Assembly: GCA_947489445.1 (NCBI GenBank)
Contig: CANLDN010000005.1
Location: 1 to 64,000 of the forward strand
Direction: 5' to 3'
From: an uncultured Paracoccaceae bacterium
GTDB lineage: Bacteria; Pseudomonadota; Alphaproteobacteria; Rhodobacterales; Rhodobacteraceae
Length of the DNA stretch: 64,000 nucleotides
The notes under the pieces were generated by a model. The model did no database searches and was not told where the DNA came from. It saw nothing but the letters and a program-made list of their open reading frames with translations. Below, in pieces: positions 1 through 9,157 of the stretch (its first letter is position 1; every line of letters starts with the position of its first letter). Made by a program: the position numbers and the translations under genes.

Positions 1-144
1 ACACCAGGCGAGGAAAATGTTGCAATATTTGCAGGGACACCGAGGCGCTCGTTCAAGAAACTATGGAGGCTGGCCGGAATAGGTGTGCCGGCCGGGATCG
101 TCAGTGTCTTAGCGGCACGCATCACCGTACGTATTCTCAAGTGA
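1..144 (+). CDS. possible C-terminal fragment of a membrane protein
   Basis: The frame is open from the first base to a TGA at 142-144 and gives 47 residues. It has a basic stretch (RRSFKKLWR) followed by a hydrophobic segment (LAGIGVPAGIVSVLAARITV) that could be one membrane helix, and a short basic end. The start lies outside the window. No family is recognised, and a run this short could be open by chance. From 145 to the tRNA at 422 I see no convincing gene; the small frames there are not protein-like. Confidence 0.3.
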   Translation, partial: TPGEENVAIFAGTPRRSFKKLWRLAGIGVPAGIVSVLAARITVRILK

Positions 145-421
145 CGATGCGCAGAAACCGAATCTGCCGTCGACGTGGTGGATCAAAAACTGCTTGATCC
201 GAACAAAGGTCACCGATGGGTGCCGAAACATCATCCGAATGGTCCTGCATATTATGGGCAGGCTGAAGCACGTCCGACGGCTTACAGCCATCACTCACCT
301 GACCACCAATAAAGTGCGATCGAGGCAATCAATCGCCACGAACGGTGCGACCCTAGATTAAACAGGACCCTAGTGGTGCTGAACTGATCAACTAAAAAAG
401 AAACGCTTCATTTTATTGGCG

Positions 422-498
<77 letters not shown>

Positions 499-580
499 GT
501 GTTCGACCAGTTAGCATTGCCAGAACACTGTCGCAATGGGGAATTTTGTGGCGCAGCCCGCTGATACTGCGCCCGCTGCA

Positions 581-1126
581 TTATGGCCAACCTCGCAAAA
601 ACGAAATCTGTTCAACGATCTGCGCGTCATCAATAAACACACGCATCTCCCAACCCAATTCATCCGCAACAAAACCATTGCAGAACGGAATGACATAAGC
701 GGGCCCTGGCGCCACATCGCTTTGCGGGGTGGCAGGCTCCATCCCGAAAGCGTCGACAAGCGCCGTGCGTGTCATCCCCACAGCCAATCCAGAAGGCGTT
801 TGCCATCGCGGTTGTGTCGCAGTCATTTCGACGACTTTGTTGTCGAAGACAAAAACATCAAGCCCGTCATAGCGCCAGGTATCAATCGGAAAGCTCAGTT
901 CTGGCATGTCTTGATGGGACAACAACGACGCAGGATCACCCAAGACCTCATGGACCTGTGCGGTTGGATCATCCATCGCCACCGGCCCAAACGCGAATTC
1001 GGCATTTTTCATACAGGGCAAGCCAAAATAAGAATAAGGCACCAAAAGCCCCTCATCCTGGGCAAGGCAAGCACTTCCGGCGACCGCGAAGGCCAGCGCA
1101 AAGAATGTCCTCAAACCTTGCAACAT
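581..1126 (-). CDS. conserved hypothetical secreted protein downstream of sufS
   Basis: This 181-residue protein has an N-terminal hydrophobic signal (LRTFFALAFAVAGSACLA) with probable cleavage just before QDEG, so it is likely periplasmic. The mature part has no motif I can name. The pattern of a GD-containing segment followed by a strand with VFDNKVVEM faintly resembles BamE/SmpA-like folds, which is inference only. The ATG at 1126 is preferred over a GTG at 1135. It starts 18 bases after the sufS stop on the same strand, so it is probably the last gene of the suf transcript. It ends before the tRNA, and the gap between holds no clear terminator. Confidence 0.6.
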   Translation of the reverse strand: MLQGLRTFFALAFAVAGSACLAQDEGLLVPYSYFGLPCMKNAEFAFGPVAMDDPTAQVHEVLGDPASLLSHQDMPELSFPIDTWRYDGLDVFVFDNKVVEMTATQPRWQTPSGLAVGMTRTALVDAFGMEPATPQSDVAPGPAYVIPFCNGFVADELGWEMRVFIDDAQIVEQISFLRGWP

Positions 1127-1144
1127 AGGGCCCACACAGGCGCG

Positions 1145-2368
1145 TCAGCTAAACAATTCATGACATAGCTCAAGCGCATCGATCAGCACGTCGACCTCGT
1201 CCTTGGTATTATACATCCCGAACGAGGCACGACAGGTGGCCCCCGTCCCCATATGCTCCATCAAAGGCATCGCGCAATGTGTGCCGGCACGCACCGCCAC
1301 ACCCTTTTTGTCCAACACGGTCGAGATGTCATGCGCATGCGCAGCCCCCTCCAGCGTGAACGAAAAGATCGCGCCCTTGGTGGCCGATTTGCCCTGCACA
1401 TTCAGCCAGTTCAGCCCATCCAGCCGGTCGCGCGCGTAGCTGCACAGGTCGTGCTCATGGGCCGCAATCTGCGCCATTCCGACCTCTGTCATGTAATCCA
1501 ATGCCACGCCCAAACCGATGGTCTGAACAATACCGGGTGTGCCCGCTTCAAACATCATCGGCGGATCATTCCATGTCACCTCATCACGGGTCACATCGCG
1601 GATCATATCACCCCCGCCCATAAAGGGACGCATCTCGGCCATCCGTTCCCTGCGCACGTAAATCGCACCAGAGCCGGACGGACCATAGAGCTTGTGACCG
1701 GTGATCGCATAGAAATCACATCCAATATCGGACACATCAACCGGCATATGCACCGCCGATTGAGAGCCATCGACAAGCACTGGCACACCCTTGGCATGCG
1801 CACCTTCGGTGATTGCCTTCACATCGACGACCGTTCCCAACACATTGGACATATGCGTGACGGCCACCAGCTTGGTGCGCGGGCCAATCGCATCAATCAC
1901 CTTTTGCGGATCAAGATCACCATTCGCATCCACATCCACCCACTTGATGACCGCCCCCTGCCGTTCGCGCAGGAAATGCCAGGGCACGATATTGGCGTGA
2001 TGTTCCATGATCGACAGAACGATCTCATCACCGGGTTCAAACCGGGGCATGGCCCAGCCATAGGCGACCATATTGATGCCTTCGGTGGTACCGGAATTCA
2101 GGATGATCTCATCCTCGGATGCGGCATTCAAGAACCGGGCGATGATGCCGCGCACGCCTTCATATTTTTCTGTCGCCAGATTGCTGAGGTAATGCAACCC
2201 GCGATGCACATTGGCGTATTCCTCGGCATAGCCACGGGTCACCGCATCGATCACAACTTGCGGCTTCTGGGCCGATGCGCCGTTATCTAGGTACACCAGC
2301 GGCTTACCGTTCACCTCACGCGACAGGATCGGGAAATCGGCGCGGATCGCCTCTACATCATAACTCAT
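1145..2368 (-). CDS. sufS: SufS-type cysteine desulfurase
   Basis: A 407-residue fold-type I PLP enzyme that takes sulfur from cysteine to give alanine and an enzyme-bound persulfide for Fe-S cluster assembly in the cytoplasm. The PLP lysine is about K226 (ITGHKLYGPSGSG). The catalytic cysteine is about C365 in RAGTHCAMPL, the compact group II motif of SufS/CsdA rather than the long flexible loop of IscS. Length is normal for SufS. The ATG overlaps the stop of the upstream Yip1-like gene (ATGA), showing translational coupling within the suf operon. No SufE or SufU partner is encoded nearby, so the sulfur acceptor is unknown here. Confidence 0.97.
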   Translation of the reverse strand: MSYDVEAIRADFPILSREVNGKPLVYLDNGASAQKPQVVIDAVTRGYAEEYANVHRGLHYLSNLATEKYEGVRGIIARFLNAASEDEIILNSGTTEGINMVAYGWAMPRFEPGDEIVLSIMEHHANIVPWHFLRERQGAVIKWVDVDANGDLDPQKVIDAIGPRTKLVAVTHMSNVLGTVVDVKAITEGAHAKGVPVLVDGSQSAVHMPVDVSDIGCDFYAITGHKLYGPSGSGAIYVRRERMAEMRPFMGGGDMIRDVTRDEVTWNDPPMMFEAGTPGIVQTIGLGVALDYMTEVGMAQIAAHEHDLCSYARDRLDGLNWLNVQGKSATKGAIFSFTLEGAAHAHDISTVLDKKGVAVRAGTHCAMPLMEHMGTGATCRASFGMYNTKDEVDVLIDALELCHELFS

Positions 2369-2961
2369 GTCGTTCCTCCGGGCGGACCAACCCCTAATAA
2401 TGCCAGCAACAGACCGGCACCAAGTGCCGTCCCGATCAAGGCCATCAGAATGGTGACCAGCGCCTTGCCGCGACTTTCAAAGCCGTGCAGCACATCAATG
2501 AAGTTAACAATGCACCAGATCAGCGCACCCAGCGAAATCATCCCATAAAGGGCTGCGACATAAGGGCTGAACAGAACCAGAATGACCTGCCCCGCCTCCA
2601 GCGTCAGACTGATCGCCTGAAACCACACCACCATCGTCAGCGTTGCAGGTAGCGTCCCCTGCCCGTCCAGCATCCGTCCCGCGTGAAACAAGGCAAAGAC
2701 GAACATCACCAAAAAGACGCCGATGATGGCCGTATAGCCAAAAGGCGATAGCTGGATGATTTGCGTGCTCATCGCATCCGGCACAGGGCTCAGGGCCTGT
2801 ACCAAGGCCAACAGCAACACATTCAGCACCACCACCAACGCAAGCGCCATCCACAGACTGCGCATATCAAACCGCATGTCCTGCACCTTGCGGGCCATAT
2901 CAGCCGGTTCAATCAGGCTCATCCAGACGGCACGTATCCAGCTTTGGAAATCCAAGGTCAT
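2365..2961 (-). CDS. Yip1-like multi-pass membrane protein (suf operon)
   Basis: A 198-residue protein with about five hydrophobic segments (for example WMALALVVVLNVLLLALV and TAIIGVFLVMFVFALF) matching the general layout of Yip1-domain membrane proteins. The function is unknown. The start is set at the ATG at 2961, which has a GGAG sequence immediately upstream and overlaps the previous stop as ATGA. An in-frame extension upstream is ignored because it lies inside the previous gene. It sits between another Yip1-like gene and sufS. A role in membrane-associated steps of Fe-S assembly is only an inference from position. Confidence 0.8.
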   Translation of the reverse strand: MTLDFQSWIRAVWMSLIEPADMARKVQDMRFDMRSLWMALALVVVLNVLLLALVQALSPVPDAMSTQIIQLSPFGYTAIIGVFLVMFVFALFHAGRMLDGQGTLPATLTMVVWFQAISLTLEAGQVILVLFSPYVAALYGMISLGALIWCIVNFIDVLHGFESRGKALVTILMALIGTALGAGLLLALLGVGPPGGTT

Positions 2962-3461
2962 GCTCCGCTTTCTGCCTCGCGCAGGGATTGAAACCAAATG
3001 ACCAAAAAGGCCAGAACCCAGATCGCACCCACGATGTCTCTCTGCAACCCCGGACCGATAAAACCAGCCGTCAAACCATAAAGCAAAAGCAGCGGTGTTG
3101 TGGCCAGCAGGCTCCAGAACAAGGCAATCCGCGCGCCATACATGTCGCCCTGCCCGCCGAACATCCGGGCAACAAGATGTGTGAGCCCGCCAATCATATA
3201 CAGAAACAACGGCCAGATCATCAGCCAGGCAAACAAGGCATAAACCATCATTTCCGTCAAATCACGCGGTTCGGTGCCGGGCGGCAGATCAAAACCCGCC
3301 GCACGGCGGGACAGGACCGGCAATTGCGACAAGAATATCAGGAAACAGGCGATCATCAGAAACGCAATCGCCCGGTCCTCGCGCCGGCCCTGGGCCAGAA
3401 GGTCCCGCATCACTGCACGCGGCGCGCGCCACGTGCGCACGATATCGGATGTGACAGGCAT
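2958..3461 (-). CDS. Yip1-like multi-pass membrane protein (suf operon)
   Basis: A 167-residue protein with four to five membrane segments after a short basic N-terminus. A first helix (AIAFLMIACFLIFLSQLPVL) is followed by a polar loop and helices around residues 75-95, 110-132 and 140-160. It resembles the neighbouring Yip1-like gene in size and layout, so the two may be an old duplication or a heteromeric pair. Its ATG shares a base with the sufD stop (TGATG) and its stop overlaps the next start, so it is translationally coupled on both sides. No enzymatic motif is visible. Confidence 0.8.
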   Translation of the reverse strand: MPVTSDIVRTWRAPRAVMRDLLAQGRREDRAIAFLMIACFLIFLSQLPVLSRRAAGFDLPPGTEPRDLTEMMVYALFAWLMIWPLFLYMIGGLTHLVARMFGGQGDMYGARIALFWSLLATTPLLLLYGLTAGFIGPGLQRDIVGAIWVLAFLVIWFQSLREAESGA

Positions 3462-4747
3462 CAGCTGTGACGCGACAGCCAGCCTTCCAGCCGGTCCCGC
3501 AGATCATCCGCCAATGCGTCGTTTTCGATCTCTTCCAATGCCTCCGCCAGAAACGCCAATGTCAGCAGGTTCTGCGCCTCCTGCTCGGGCACACCGCGCG
3601 AACGCAGATAGAACAGCGCATCCTCGTCAATTGCGCCAGAGGTTGATCCGTGTGAGCAGGCCACATCATCGGCGTAAATCTCCAGCTCTGGCTTGGCCAG
3701 GAACTGACTATCCTCATCCAACAACAATGATTGGCTGATCTGATAACCATCTGTTTTCTGGGCACCAGCCTTCACCAGAATTTTGCCCTGGAACACGCCG
3801 GTCGCGCCATTGCGCAGCACCTTTTTGAACACCTGACGGCTTTCGCAATTCACTGCATCATGGGTGACGAACACGGTGTCATCATGATGGAAATCACGGC
3901 CATCACCGACGCAAGCCCCCGCCACATGGGCGACAGCATCATCGCCAACAATCTCCAGCACGCATTCATTGCGCGTCAGCACGCCGTTAAAGGTCAATGT
4001 GAAAGACTTAAACGTACTTTCCGCACCAATCTTTGCAAAACAATGCGTTACGGCGCGACGTTCATGATCGCGGCCTTGGGCGCGGACATGATGAAACGCG
4101 CCACCATCAGCGACCTCAACCTCGAGCGACTTCGAAAAACGCGCCGCTGCCGGACCCGTTTCCAACAACGTCATATCAGCTCCAGCCTCAACCTTTACCA
4201 CATTGTGCAGTGTCACGTCAGACGCCACATCCTTATGCAAATAGATCAGGTTCACCGGCTTGGTGACCTTCCCCGTCGCACGGATCACAACACCATCGGT
4301 TGCCATGGCCGTATTCAACGCTGCCAAGGGGCGTTCGACTGGCACCTGCCCACGCGCCTCCAGTACACCATAAACATCCTTGGCCCAATGAATGTCGCGG
4401 GCCGTGGCATCGACAAGCCGCTCTATCTCCAGCCCTTCAGCGCTCAGATCGTCAGAGGCTGCGGCATCAAACACACCATCCACAAACACGATGCGCACGC
4501 GGTCGACAGCATCAAACAACGGACCCTCGTCATTGTGAAACAACGCCGCCGTTGGTGGATCAGCAGCCGTCAAAGACGCAGGATCTGTGTATTTCCAATA
4601 CTCATCGCGCTTGGTCGGCAGGCCCATCTGCTGTACCCGCGCCAACGCATCCGCCCGCGCGGCATTCGCCCAGCCTGCGCCATCTGGCAGGGAAACACCG
4701 GACAATCTGGCCGCAGTTGTATCTGCTTTCAACTTCGCCAACGCCAT
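3461..4747 (-). CDS. sufD: Fe-S cluster assembly scaffold protein SufD
   Basis: A 428-residue member of the SufB/SufD family. SufD forms the SufBC2D scaffold complex on which Fe-S clusters are built. The N-terminal part contains the family feature RDEYWKYTDP, and the C-terminal half has the beta-helix and C-terminal helical region, with CSHGSTSGAIDEDALFYLRSRG near residues 360-385. The histidine in CSHGS fits the conserved SufD histidine of the core. It is coupled to sufC by a TGATG overlap and to the downstream Yip1-like gene by another. Order sufC-sufD matches other alphaproteobacterial suf operons. Confidence 0.96.
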   Translation of the reverse strand: MALAKLKADTTAARLSGVSLPDGAGWANAARADALARVQQMGLPTKRDEYWKYTDPASLTAADPPTAALFHNDEGPLFDAVDRVRIVFVDGVFDAAASDDLSAEGLEIERLVDATARDIHWAKDVYGVLEARGQVPVERPLAALNTAMATDGVVIRATGKVTKPVNLIYLHKDVASDVTLHNVVKVEAGADMTLLETGPAAARFSKSLEVEVADGGAFHHVRAQGRDHERRAVTHCFAKIGAESTFKSFTLTFNGVLTRNECVLEIVGDDAVAHVAGACVGDGRDFHHDDTVFVTHDAVNCESRQVFKKVLRNGATGVFQGKILVKAGAQKTDGYQISQSLLLDEDSQFLAKPELEIYADDVACSHGSTSGAIDEDALFYLRSRGVPEQEAQNLLTLAFLAEALEEIENDALADDLRDRLEGWLSRHS

Positions 4748-5502
4748 CAGGCCACCTCTGCCAGAATATCGGCATATCCGTTGTTTTCGACCTCAAGCGC
4801 CAGTTCCGGACCGCCCGATTTCACAATCTTGCCATCGGCCATGATATGCACAACATCCGGCTTAATATGATCCAGCAGGCGCTGGTAATGGGTGATCACC
4901 AGAAACGACCGGCCCGTTGACCGCAGGGCATTCACCCCTTCGGCCACCAGTTTCATCGCATCGACATCCAGACCGGAATCGGTCTCGTCCAGAATGCACA
5001 TCTTTGGTTCCAGCATTGCCATTTGCAGGATTTCATTGCGCTTCTTCTCGCCGCCTGAAAAGCCGACATTGACCGGACGCTTCAGCATATCGGCATCAAT
5101 TTTCAGGCTCTTGGCCTTGGCACGCACTTCTTTGAGGAAATCAGCAGCGCTCAATTCCTCTTCGCCGCGGGCCTTACGCTGGGCATTCACCGCAGTGCGC
5201 AAGAACGTCATGTTACCGACGCCGGGAATTTCGACAGGGTATTGAAACGCCAAAAACAGGCCGACAGCGGCGCGTTCTTCGGGATCCATATCCAACAAAT
5301 CAGCACCTTCCAAAGATGCCTCTCCATTCGTTACCTCATAGCCATCCTTGCCTGACAAAACATAGGACAAGGTAGATTTACCCGACCCGTTCGGCCCCAT
5401 GATGGCATGCACCGATCCCGGTTCAATCGTCAGATCAACACCTTTCAAAATCTGCTTGTCTTCTTCTTCCAGTTTGACGTGCAGGTCTTTGATTTCCAAC
5501 AT
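4747..5502 (-). CDS. sufC: Fe-S cluster assembly ATPase SufC
   Basis: A 251-residue ABC-type ATPase that drives the SufBCD scaffold. Walker A is GPNGSGKST near residue 35, the signature is FSGGEKKRNEI near residue 150, Walker B is CILDETDSGLDVDA, and the switch histidine is in ITHYQRLL. The glutamate after the Walker B aspartate is present. The ATG at 5502 is chosen because of a strong GAGGAGAAG ribosome site just upstream; a longer in-frame extension is rejected. A hairpin sits in the 99-base gap upstream (5546-5571). Confidence 0.97.
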   Translation of the reverse strand: MLEIKDLHVKLEEEDKQILKGVDLTIEPGSVHAIMGPNGSGKSTLSYVLSGKDGYEVTNGEASLEGADLLDMDPEERAAVGLFLAFQYPVEIPGVGNMTFLRTAVNAQRKARGEEELSAADFLKEVRAKAKSLKIDADMLKRPVNVGFSGGEKKRNEILQMAMLEPKMCILDETDSGLDVDAMKLVAEGVNALRSTGRSFLVITHYQRLLDHIKPDVVHIMADGKIVKSGGPELALEVENNGYADILAEVA

Positions 5503-5545
5503 CTTCTTCTCCTCAGGATGCGTATGATCGTGCAACAGCAAAAGA

Positions 5546-5571
5546 CCCCTTGCGACCCATGTCGCAAGAGG
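5546..5571 (-). terminator. hairpin upstream of sufC, possible attenuator
   Basis: On the minus strand CCTCTTGCGAC pairs with GTCGCAAGGGG around the loop ATGG (11 pairs, one G-U). The sequence after the stem is TCTTTTGC, a weak U-tract. It lies between the 5602-6117 gene and sufC in an otherwise tightly packed operon, so it could be a leaky terminator or an RNA-processing stem that sets stoichiometry. No experimental support can be seen. Confidence 0.4.
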
Positions 5572-5601
5572 CTTCAACGCCGTTCATGTTCTTGAATGCG
5601 G

Positions 5602-6117
5602 CTAAAACTCGTAGATTGTGGACCCGACTACGATTGATGGCGGCGTGGTCGTGCGCGCTACGTATTGTGCGTATTCGGGTGTGTAGATGGTGGCCATCGG
5701 TTCGGGCCAGCGCCAGAACAGGTTGTGGCCCGCGACCAACATCGCGCCGATGCCGACGACCTGCGAAAACCTCGCCAACACGCCTTTGCGTTTGATCAGG
5801 GCGGTCAGCAATAGCAAAAACCAAACCGTGGCCAAAAGATCCACGGCCAAGGTCACATTGCTGGTCTCGATCAGGCCAAAATAACGGATACGCACCAACT
5901 GCGCCAAACCCAAGCAAAACGCCCCGATCACCGCTGAGACGATAAATGGCCCCAAGAACGACTCGTCCTCTGTGGATTTCGGTTTCTTGATCTTGTCGCG
6001 CGTGACCCGCTTGGGAACATGCATTTCGAGGTCGGGATCGTAATAGGCGTTGTTGCGCGGATTGTTGATCCGCTTCACCCGCGCCTTGAAGTCGTTGATA
6101 TCCTGTTTCGCCGCCAT
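5602..6117 (-). CDS. hypothetical membrane protein within suf operon
   Basis: A 171-residue protein. The first 65 residues are hydrophilic and basic with a KRINNPRNNAYYDPD region. Three hydrophobic segments follow: FLGPFIVSAVIGAFCLGLAQ, LAVDLLATVWFLLLLTAL and VVGIGAMLVAGHNLFW. The C-terminus after them is short and polar. I do not recognise the family. The ATG at 6117 is preferred over a GTG at 6132. It lies in the suf operon with an 80-base gap to the upstream gene. A function in Fe-S assembly is guilt by association only. Confidence 0.7.
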   Translation of the reverse strand: MAAKQDINDFKARVKRINNPRNNAYYDPDLEMHVPKRVTRDKIKKPKSTEDESFLGPFIVSAVIGAFCLGLAQLVRIRYFGLIETSNVTLAVDLLATVWFLLLLTALIKRKGVLARFSQVVGIGAMLVAGHNLFWRWPEPMATIYTPEYAQYVARTTTPPSIVVGSTIYEF

Positions 6118-6213
6118 ACGCCGTTCCGCCACTCTGCCCGCGGCTATAGTATCGCCTCAAACTGGGGCAAGAACGGGGCCGCGCGGTGACGGTCTCGGGA
6201 CAATAGACCCCGC

Positions 6214-6513
6214 TCATAGGACAACCGGCATGAAACGCAGGGTCAGACTTGCCGAAGCACCACCAAGACCGACCCCAAAAAGGGTGGCCCAGCGTTTCGG
6301 CATTGATCGCCCTCCGAGTGATTGCAAAATGCCGGAGAGCAGCATGACAGCGATCACCAAAAGTGATCCCAGAATGGCCGCGATCAAACCCAATGCCAGA
6401 TAGCCCCCATCAGCGGTCCCTGCGAACGCGCGGAAAACCTCATAGTTCTGATTGATGACGATAATGGCACTCAAAAGCAAAAAGCCCCAAACAGCGCCGA
6501 CGACAAGGATCAT
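6214..6513 (-). CDS. small hypothetical membrane protein coupled to sufB
   Basis: A 99-residue protein with two clear membrane helices ([20 protein letters not shown] at the N-terminus, and about residues 38-62). Between them is a short polar loop, and after them a basic SMPKRW patch. The ATG overlaps the sufB stop as ATGA, which fixes the start; the longer open frame upstream is antisense or out-of-frame noise over sufB. The family is not recognised. Tight coupling to sufB suggests it is made in step with the scaffold. Confidence 0.72.
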   Translation of the reverse strand: MILVVGAVWGFLLLSAIIVINQNYEVFRAFAGTADGGYLALGLIAAILGSLLVIAVMLLSGILQSLGGRSMPKRWATLFGVGLGGASASLTLRFMPVVL

Positions 6514-8033
6514 CCAACAGAACCTTCCAGCGAAATCGCCACCAGCGCCTGCGCTTCCATCGCAAACTCCATGGGTAGCGCCTGCAAGACCTCCTTGCAG
6601 AAGCCGTTGACCACAAGCGCCACGGCCTCTTCTTCGTCCATCCCGCGCGAGCGGCAATAAAACAACTGATCATCATCCACCTTGGATGTGGTCGCCTCAT
6701 GCTCCACCCGGCTGCTGTTATTTTTGACTTCGATATAAGGCACCGTATGCGCCCCACATTTGTCGCCAATCAGCAAGCTGTCACATTGCGTATAGTTTCG
6801 GCTTTCCTTTGCCTTGGGATGCATCGACACCAAACCACGATAGGTATTCTGCGCCTTGCCCGCCGAAATCCCCTTGGACACAATCCGCGATTTAGTGTTC
6901 TTGCCCAAATGCACCATCTTCGTGCCAGTGTCGGCCTGCTGCATGTTGTTGGCAATCGCAATGGAATAGAACTCACCCTGGCTGTCATTACCGCGCAGAA
7001 TGCAGCTTGGATATTTCCAGGTAATCGCCGATCCTGTTTCCACCTGCGTCCACATCACCTTGGACCGGTCACCGCGACAATCGGCGCGTTTGGTCACAAA
7101 GTTATAGATGCCGCCAACACCGTTTTCATCACCCGGATACCAGTTCTGCACGGTGGAGTACTTCACCTCTGCATCTTCCTCGATAATGATCTCGACAACA
7201 GCCGCATGTAGCTGGGCCGTGTCACGTTTTGGGGCCGTGCAGCCTTCAAGATAGGACACGTATGACCCCTTGTCGGCAATGATCAGTGTCCGCTCGAACT
7301 GTCCGGTGTTTTCGGCATTGATGCGGAAATATGTGCTCAATTCCATGGGGCAGCGCACACCAGGCGGGACATAAACAAATGACCCGTCCGAGAAGACGGC
7401 GCTGTTCAACGTCGCATAAAAATTGTCCGACGGCGGCACCACCGTGCCCAGATATTTCTTCACCAGTTCCGGGTGATCACGAATAGCTTCCGAGATCGAA
7501 CAGAATATCACACCCGCCTTCTTCAACTCCGCCTGAAACGTCGTGCCGACGGACACACTGTCAAACACAGCATCCACAGCCACCTTGCGGCCTTCGGCTG
7601 GCATATCCTCGGCACCTTCAACGCCTGCCAGAATAGCCTGCTCTTTCAACGGGATACCCAGCTTGGCATAGGTGGCCAGCAATTTGGGGTCCACCTCATC
7701 CAGCGATTTCGGTTTCACTTCCATGCTCTTGGGGCGGGCATAGTAATAGATGTCCTGAAAATCGATATCGGGATAGCTGACCATTGCCCATGTCGGCTCT
7801 TCGATCTGCTCCCAACGGGCAAAGGCGGACAAACGCCAGTCGGTCATCCACTCCGGCTCTTCATTTTTGTCGGAAATCAAACGGACGATATCGGTGTTCA
7901 CGCCCTTGGGCGCATATTCCATCTCGATCTCGGTTTCCCAGCCGTGCTTATACGCGCCAGAGAGTTCCTTGACCGCGTCAACCGTCTCCTGATCAACGCC
8001 TTCCTTGACTTCAACAGTGTCCAAAGCAGTCAT
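6510..8033 (-). CDS. sufB: Fe-S cluster assembly scaffold protein SufB
   Basis: A 507-residue SufB, the catalytic scaffold of the SufBC2D complex on which clusters form. Family landmarks include the N-terminal region ending in PEWMTDWRL, the central [42 protein letters not shown] segment around residues 300-345, and the C-terminal [20 protein letters not shown] region. The conserved cysteine in YPSCIL fits the position implicated in cluster assembly. The ATG at 8033 has GAGAGG upstream, so a five-residue extension is not used. It follows the IscS-type desulfurase by 11 bases. Confidence 0.97.
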   Translation of the reverse strand: MTALDTVEVKEGVDQETVDAVKELSGAYKHGWETEIEMEYAPKGVNTDIVRLISDKNEEPEWMTDWRLSAFARWEQIEEPTWAMVSYPDIDFQDIYYYARPKSMEVKPKSLDEVDPKLLATYAKLGIPLKEQAILAGVEGAEDMPAEGRKVAVDAVFDSVSVGTTFQAELKKAGVIFCSISEAIRDHPELVKKYLGTVVPPSDNFYATLNSAVFSDGSFVYVPPGVRCPMELSTYFRINAENTGQFERTLIIADKGSYVSYLEGCTAPKRDTAQLHAAVVEIIIEEDAEVKYSTVQNWYPGDENGVGGIYNFVTKRADCRGDRSKVMWTQVETGSAITWKYPSCILRGNDSQGEFYSIAIANNMQQADTGTKMVHLGKNTKSRIVSKGISAGKAQNTYRGLVSMHPKAKESRNYTQCDSLLIGDKCGAHTVPYIEVKNNSSRVEHEATTSKVDDDQLFYCRSRGMDEEEAVALVVNGFCKEVLQALPMEFAMEAQALVAISLEGSVG

Positions 8034-8044
8034 GTTTTTTCCTC

Positions 8045-9076
8045 TCAAGCGGCCTTGCGCCGCGCCCGTTTATCCGTCCAGGCCTGCACGAAACGCATGA
8101 CCTCATCTTCTGTTGTCTCGATCCCAAGCGACACCCGCAACGCACCAGCCGCCGCCTCATCATCCAGGCCATGGGCCTGCAATACGCGGCTCACCTTGAC
8201 CTTGCCAGACGAACAGGCCGACCCTGCCGAAACAGCAAATCCTGCCAAATCCATCACCATCACCTGCGTCTCACCCTTCCAGCCGGGCGTTATGAAACAA
8301 GAGGTGTTCGGCAGCCGCTTGCAGCCTTTCCCGACAAAAATAGTACTCTTTTCGGCGGCCTCAATGGCCTTTTCTAGAATATTTCTAAGTTTCGCAACCC
8401 GGTCCCATTTTCCAGCAGCCAAATCAGCCTGAGCTGCAGCCGCCGCCGCCCCCATTCCGGCAATCGCCGCCACATTTTCAGTCCCCGACCGGCGACCCAT
8501 TTCCTGCCCGCCACCCTTGATCTGTGCGGCAACATCGGTACCCGCAGGAAAGATCAACGCGCCAACGCCTTTGGGGCCACCAAACTTATGGGCCGACAAG
8601 AACACCATGCCGACACCGGCCCAGGAAAACGAAAACGGCACCCGGCCAAAGCCTTGGGTGATATCCGACACGGCCAGCCCCTGCGGCAAATCCTGCACAA
8701 TCCCGGTCTCTGAATTAGCCAATTGCACGGCAGACTGCGCCGGATCATCCACAACCACTGCACCATCCACGATAGGCAACACCGGATCGACCCAGGCATG
8801 CACAGCATCATGTTCAATCGGGGCGGCCTTCAACCCCCGCCCGGCCAATGCCAGCGCCGCAGCCTCCGTCGCCCCGGATGTGAACACCACATCGGCACCA
8901 GAGGCGCCCACAGCCTCTGCCACCTGCGCCCGCGCCCTTTCAACCAAACCCTTCGCGGCCCGGCCTTCGGCATGCACTGACGACGGATTACCCACCACAT
9001 CCATGGCGGCCATCATCGCTGCACGGGCCTCCGCGCGCAGCGGGGTCGTGGCATTGTGATCCAGATATGCTCTCAT
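8045..9076 (-). CDS. IscS/NifS-type cysteine desulfurase
   Basis: A 343-residue PLP enzyme of group I. The PLP lysine is about K164 in [11 protein letters not shown]. The cysteine that carries the persulfide is about C288 in [12 protein letters not shown], in the extended loop typical of IscS/NifS, unlike the group II SufS encoded at the other end of the same operon. The N-terminus YLDHNATTP is standard. It is somewhat shorter than the roughly 400 residues of E. coli IscS. The ATG at 9076 follows a GAAGAG site. It lies between iscR and sufB. I leave the symbol blank because iscS and nifS naming is ambiguous here. Confidence 0.93.
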   Translation of the reverse strand: MRAYLDHNATTPLRAEARAAMMAAMDVVGNPSSVHAEGRAAKGLVERARAQVAEAVGASGADVVFTSGATEAAALALAGRGLKAAPIEHDAVHAWVDPVLPIVDGAVVVDDPAQSAVQLANSETGIVQDLPQGLAVSDITQGFGRVPFSFSWAGVGMVFLSAHKFGGPKGVGALIFPAGTDVAAQIKGGGQEMGRRSGTENVAAIAGMGAAAAAAQADLAAGKWDRVAKLRNILEKAIEAAEKSTIFVGKGCKRLPNTSCFITPGWKGETQVMVMDLAGFAVSAGSACSSGKVKVSRVLQAHGLDDEAAAGALRVSLGIETTEDEVMRFVQAWTDKRARRKAA

Positions 9077-9157
9077 CTCTTCTTTTGGCCAAAAGTATCC
9101 CGGGGTCCGGGGCTGGCCCCGGCAAAACATGTCTTGCGGCGCAGCCGCACCGTCGGG

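Noticed and set aside
145..421. Short frames on both strands between the first stop and tRNA-Arg
   Set aside because: No ribosome sites, no motif and no hydrophobic pattern; treated as non-coding.
1253..2290. Long open frame on the plus strand opposite sufS
   Set aside because: It is His/Arg-rich shadow sequence opposite a well-supported gene; GC-rich codons on the other strand leave such frames open.
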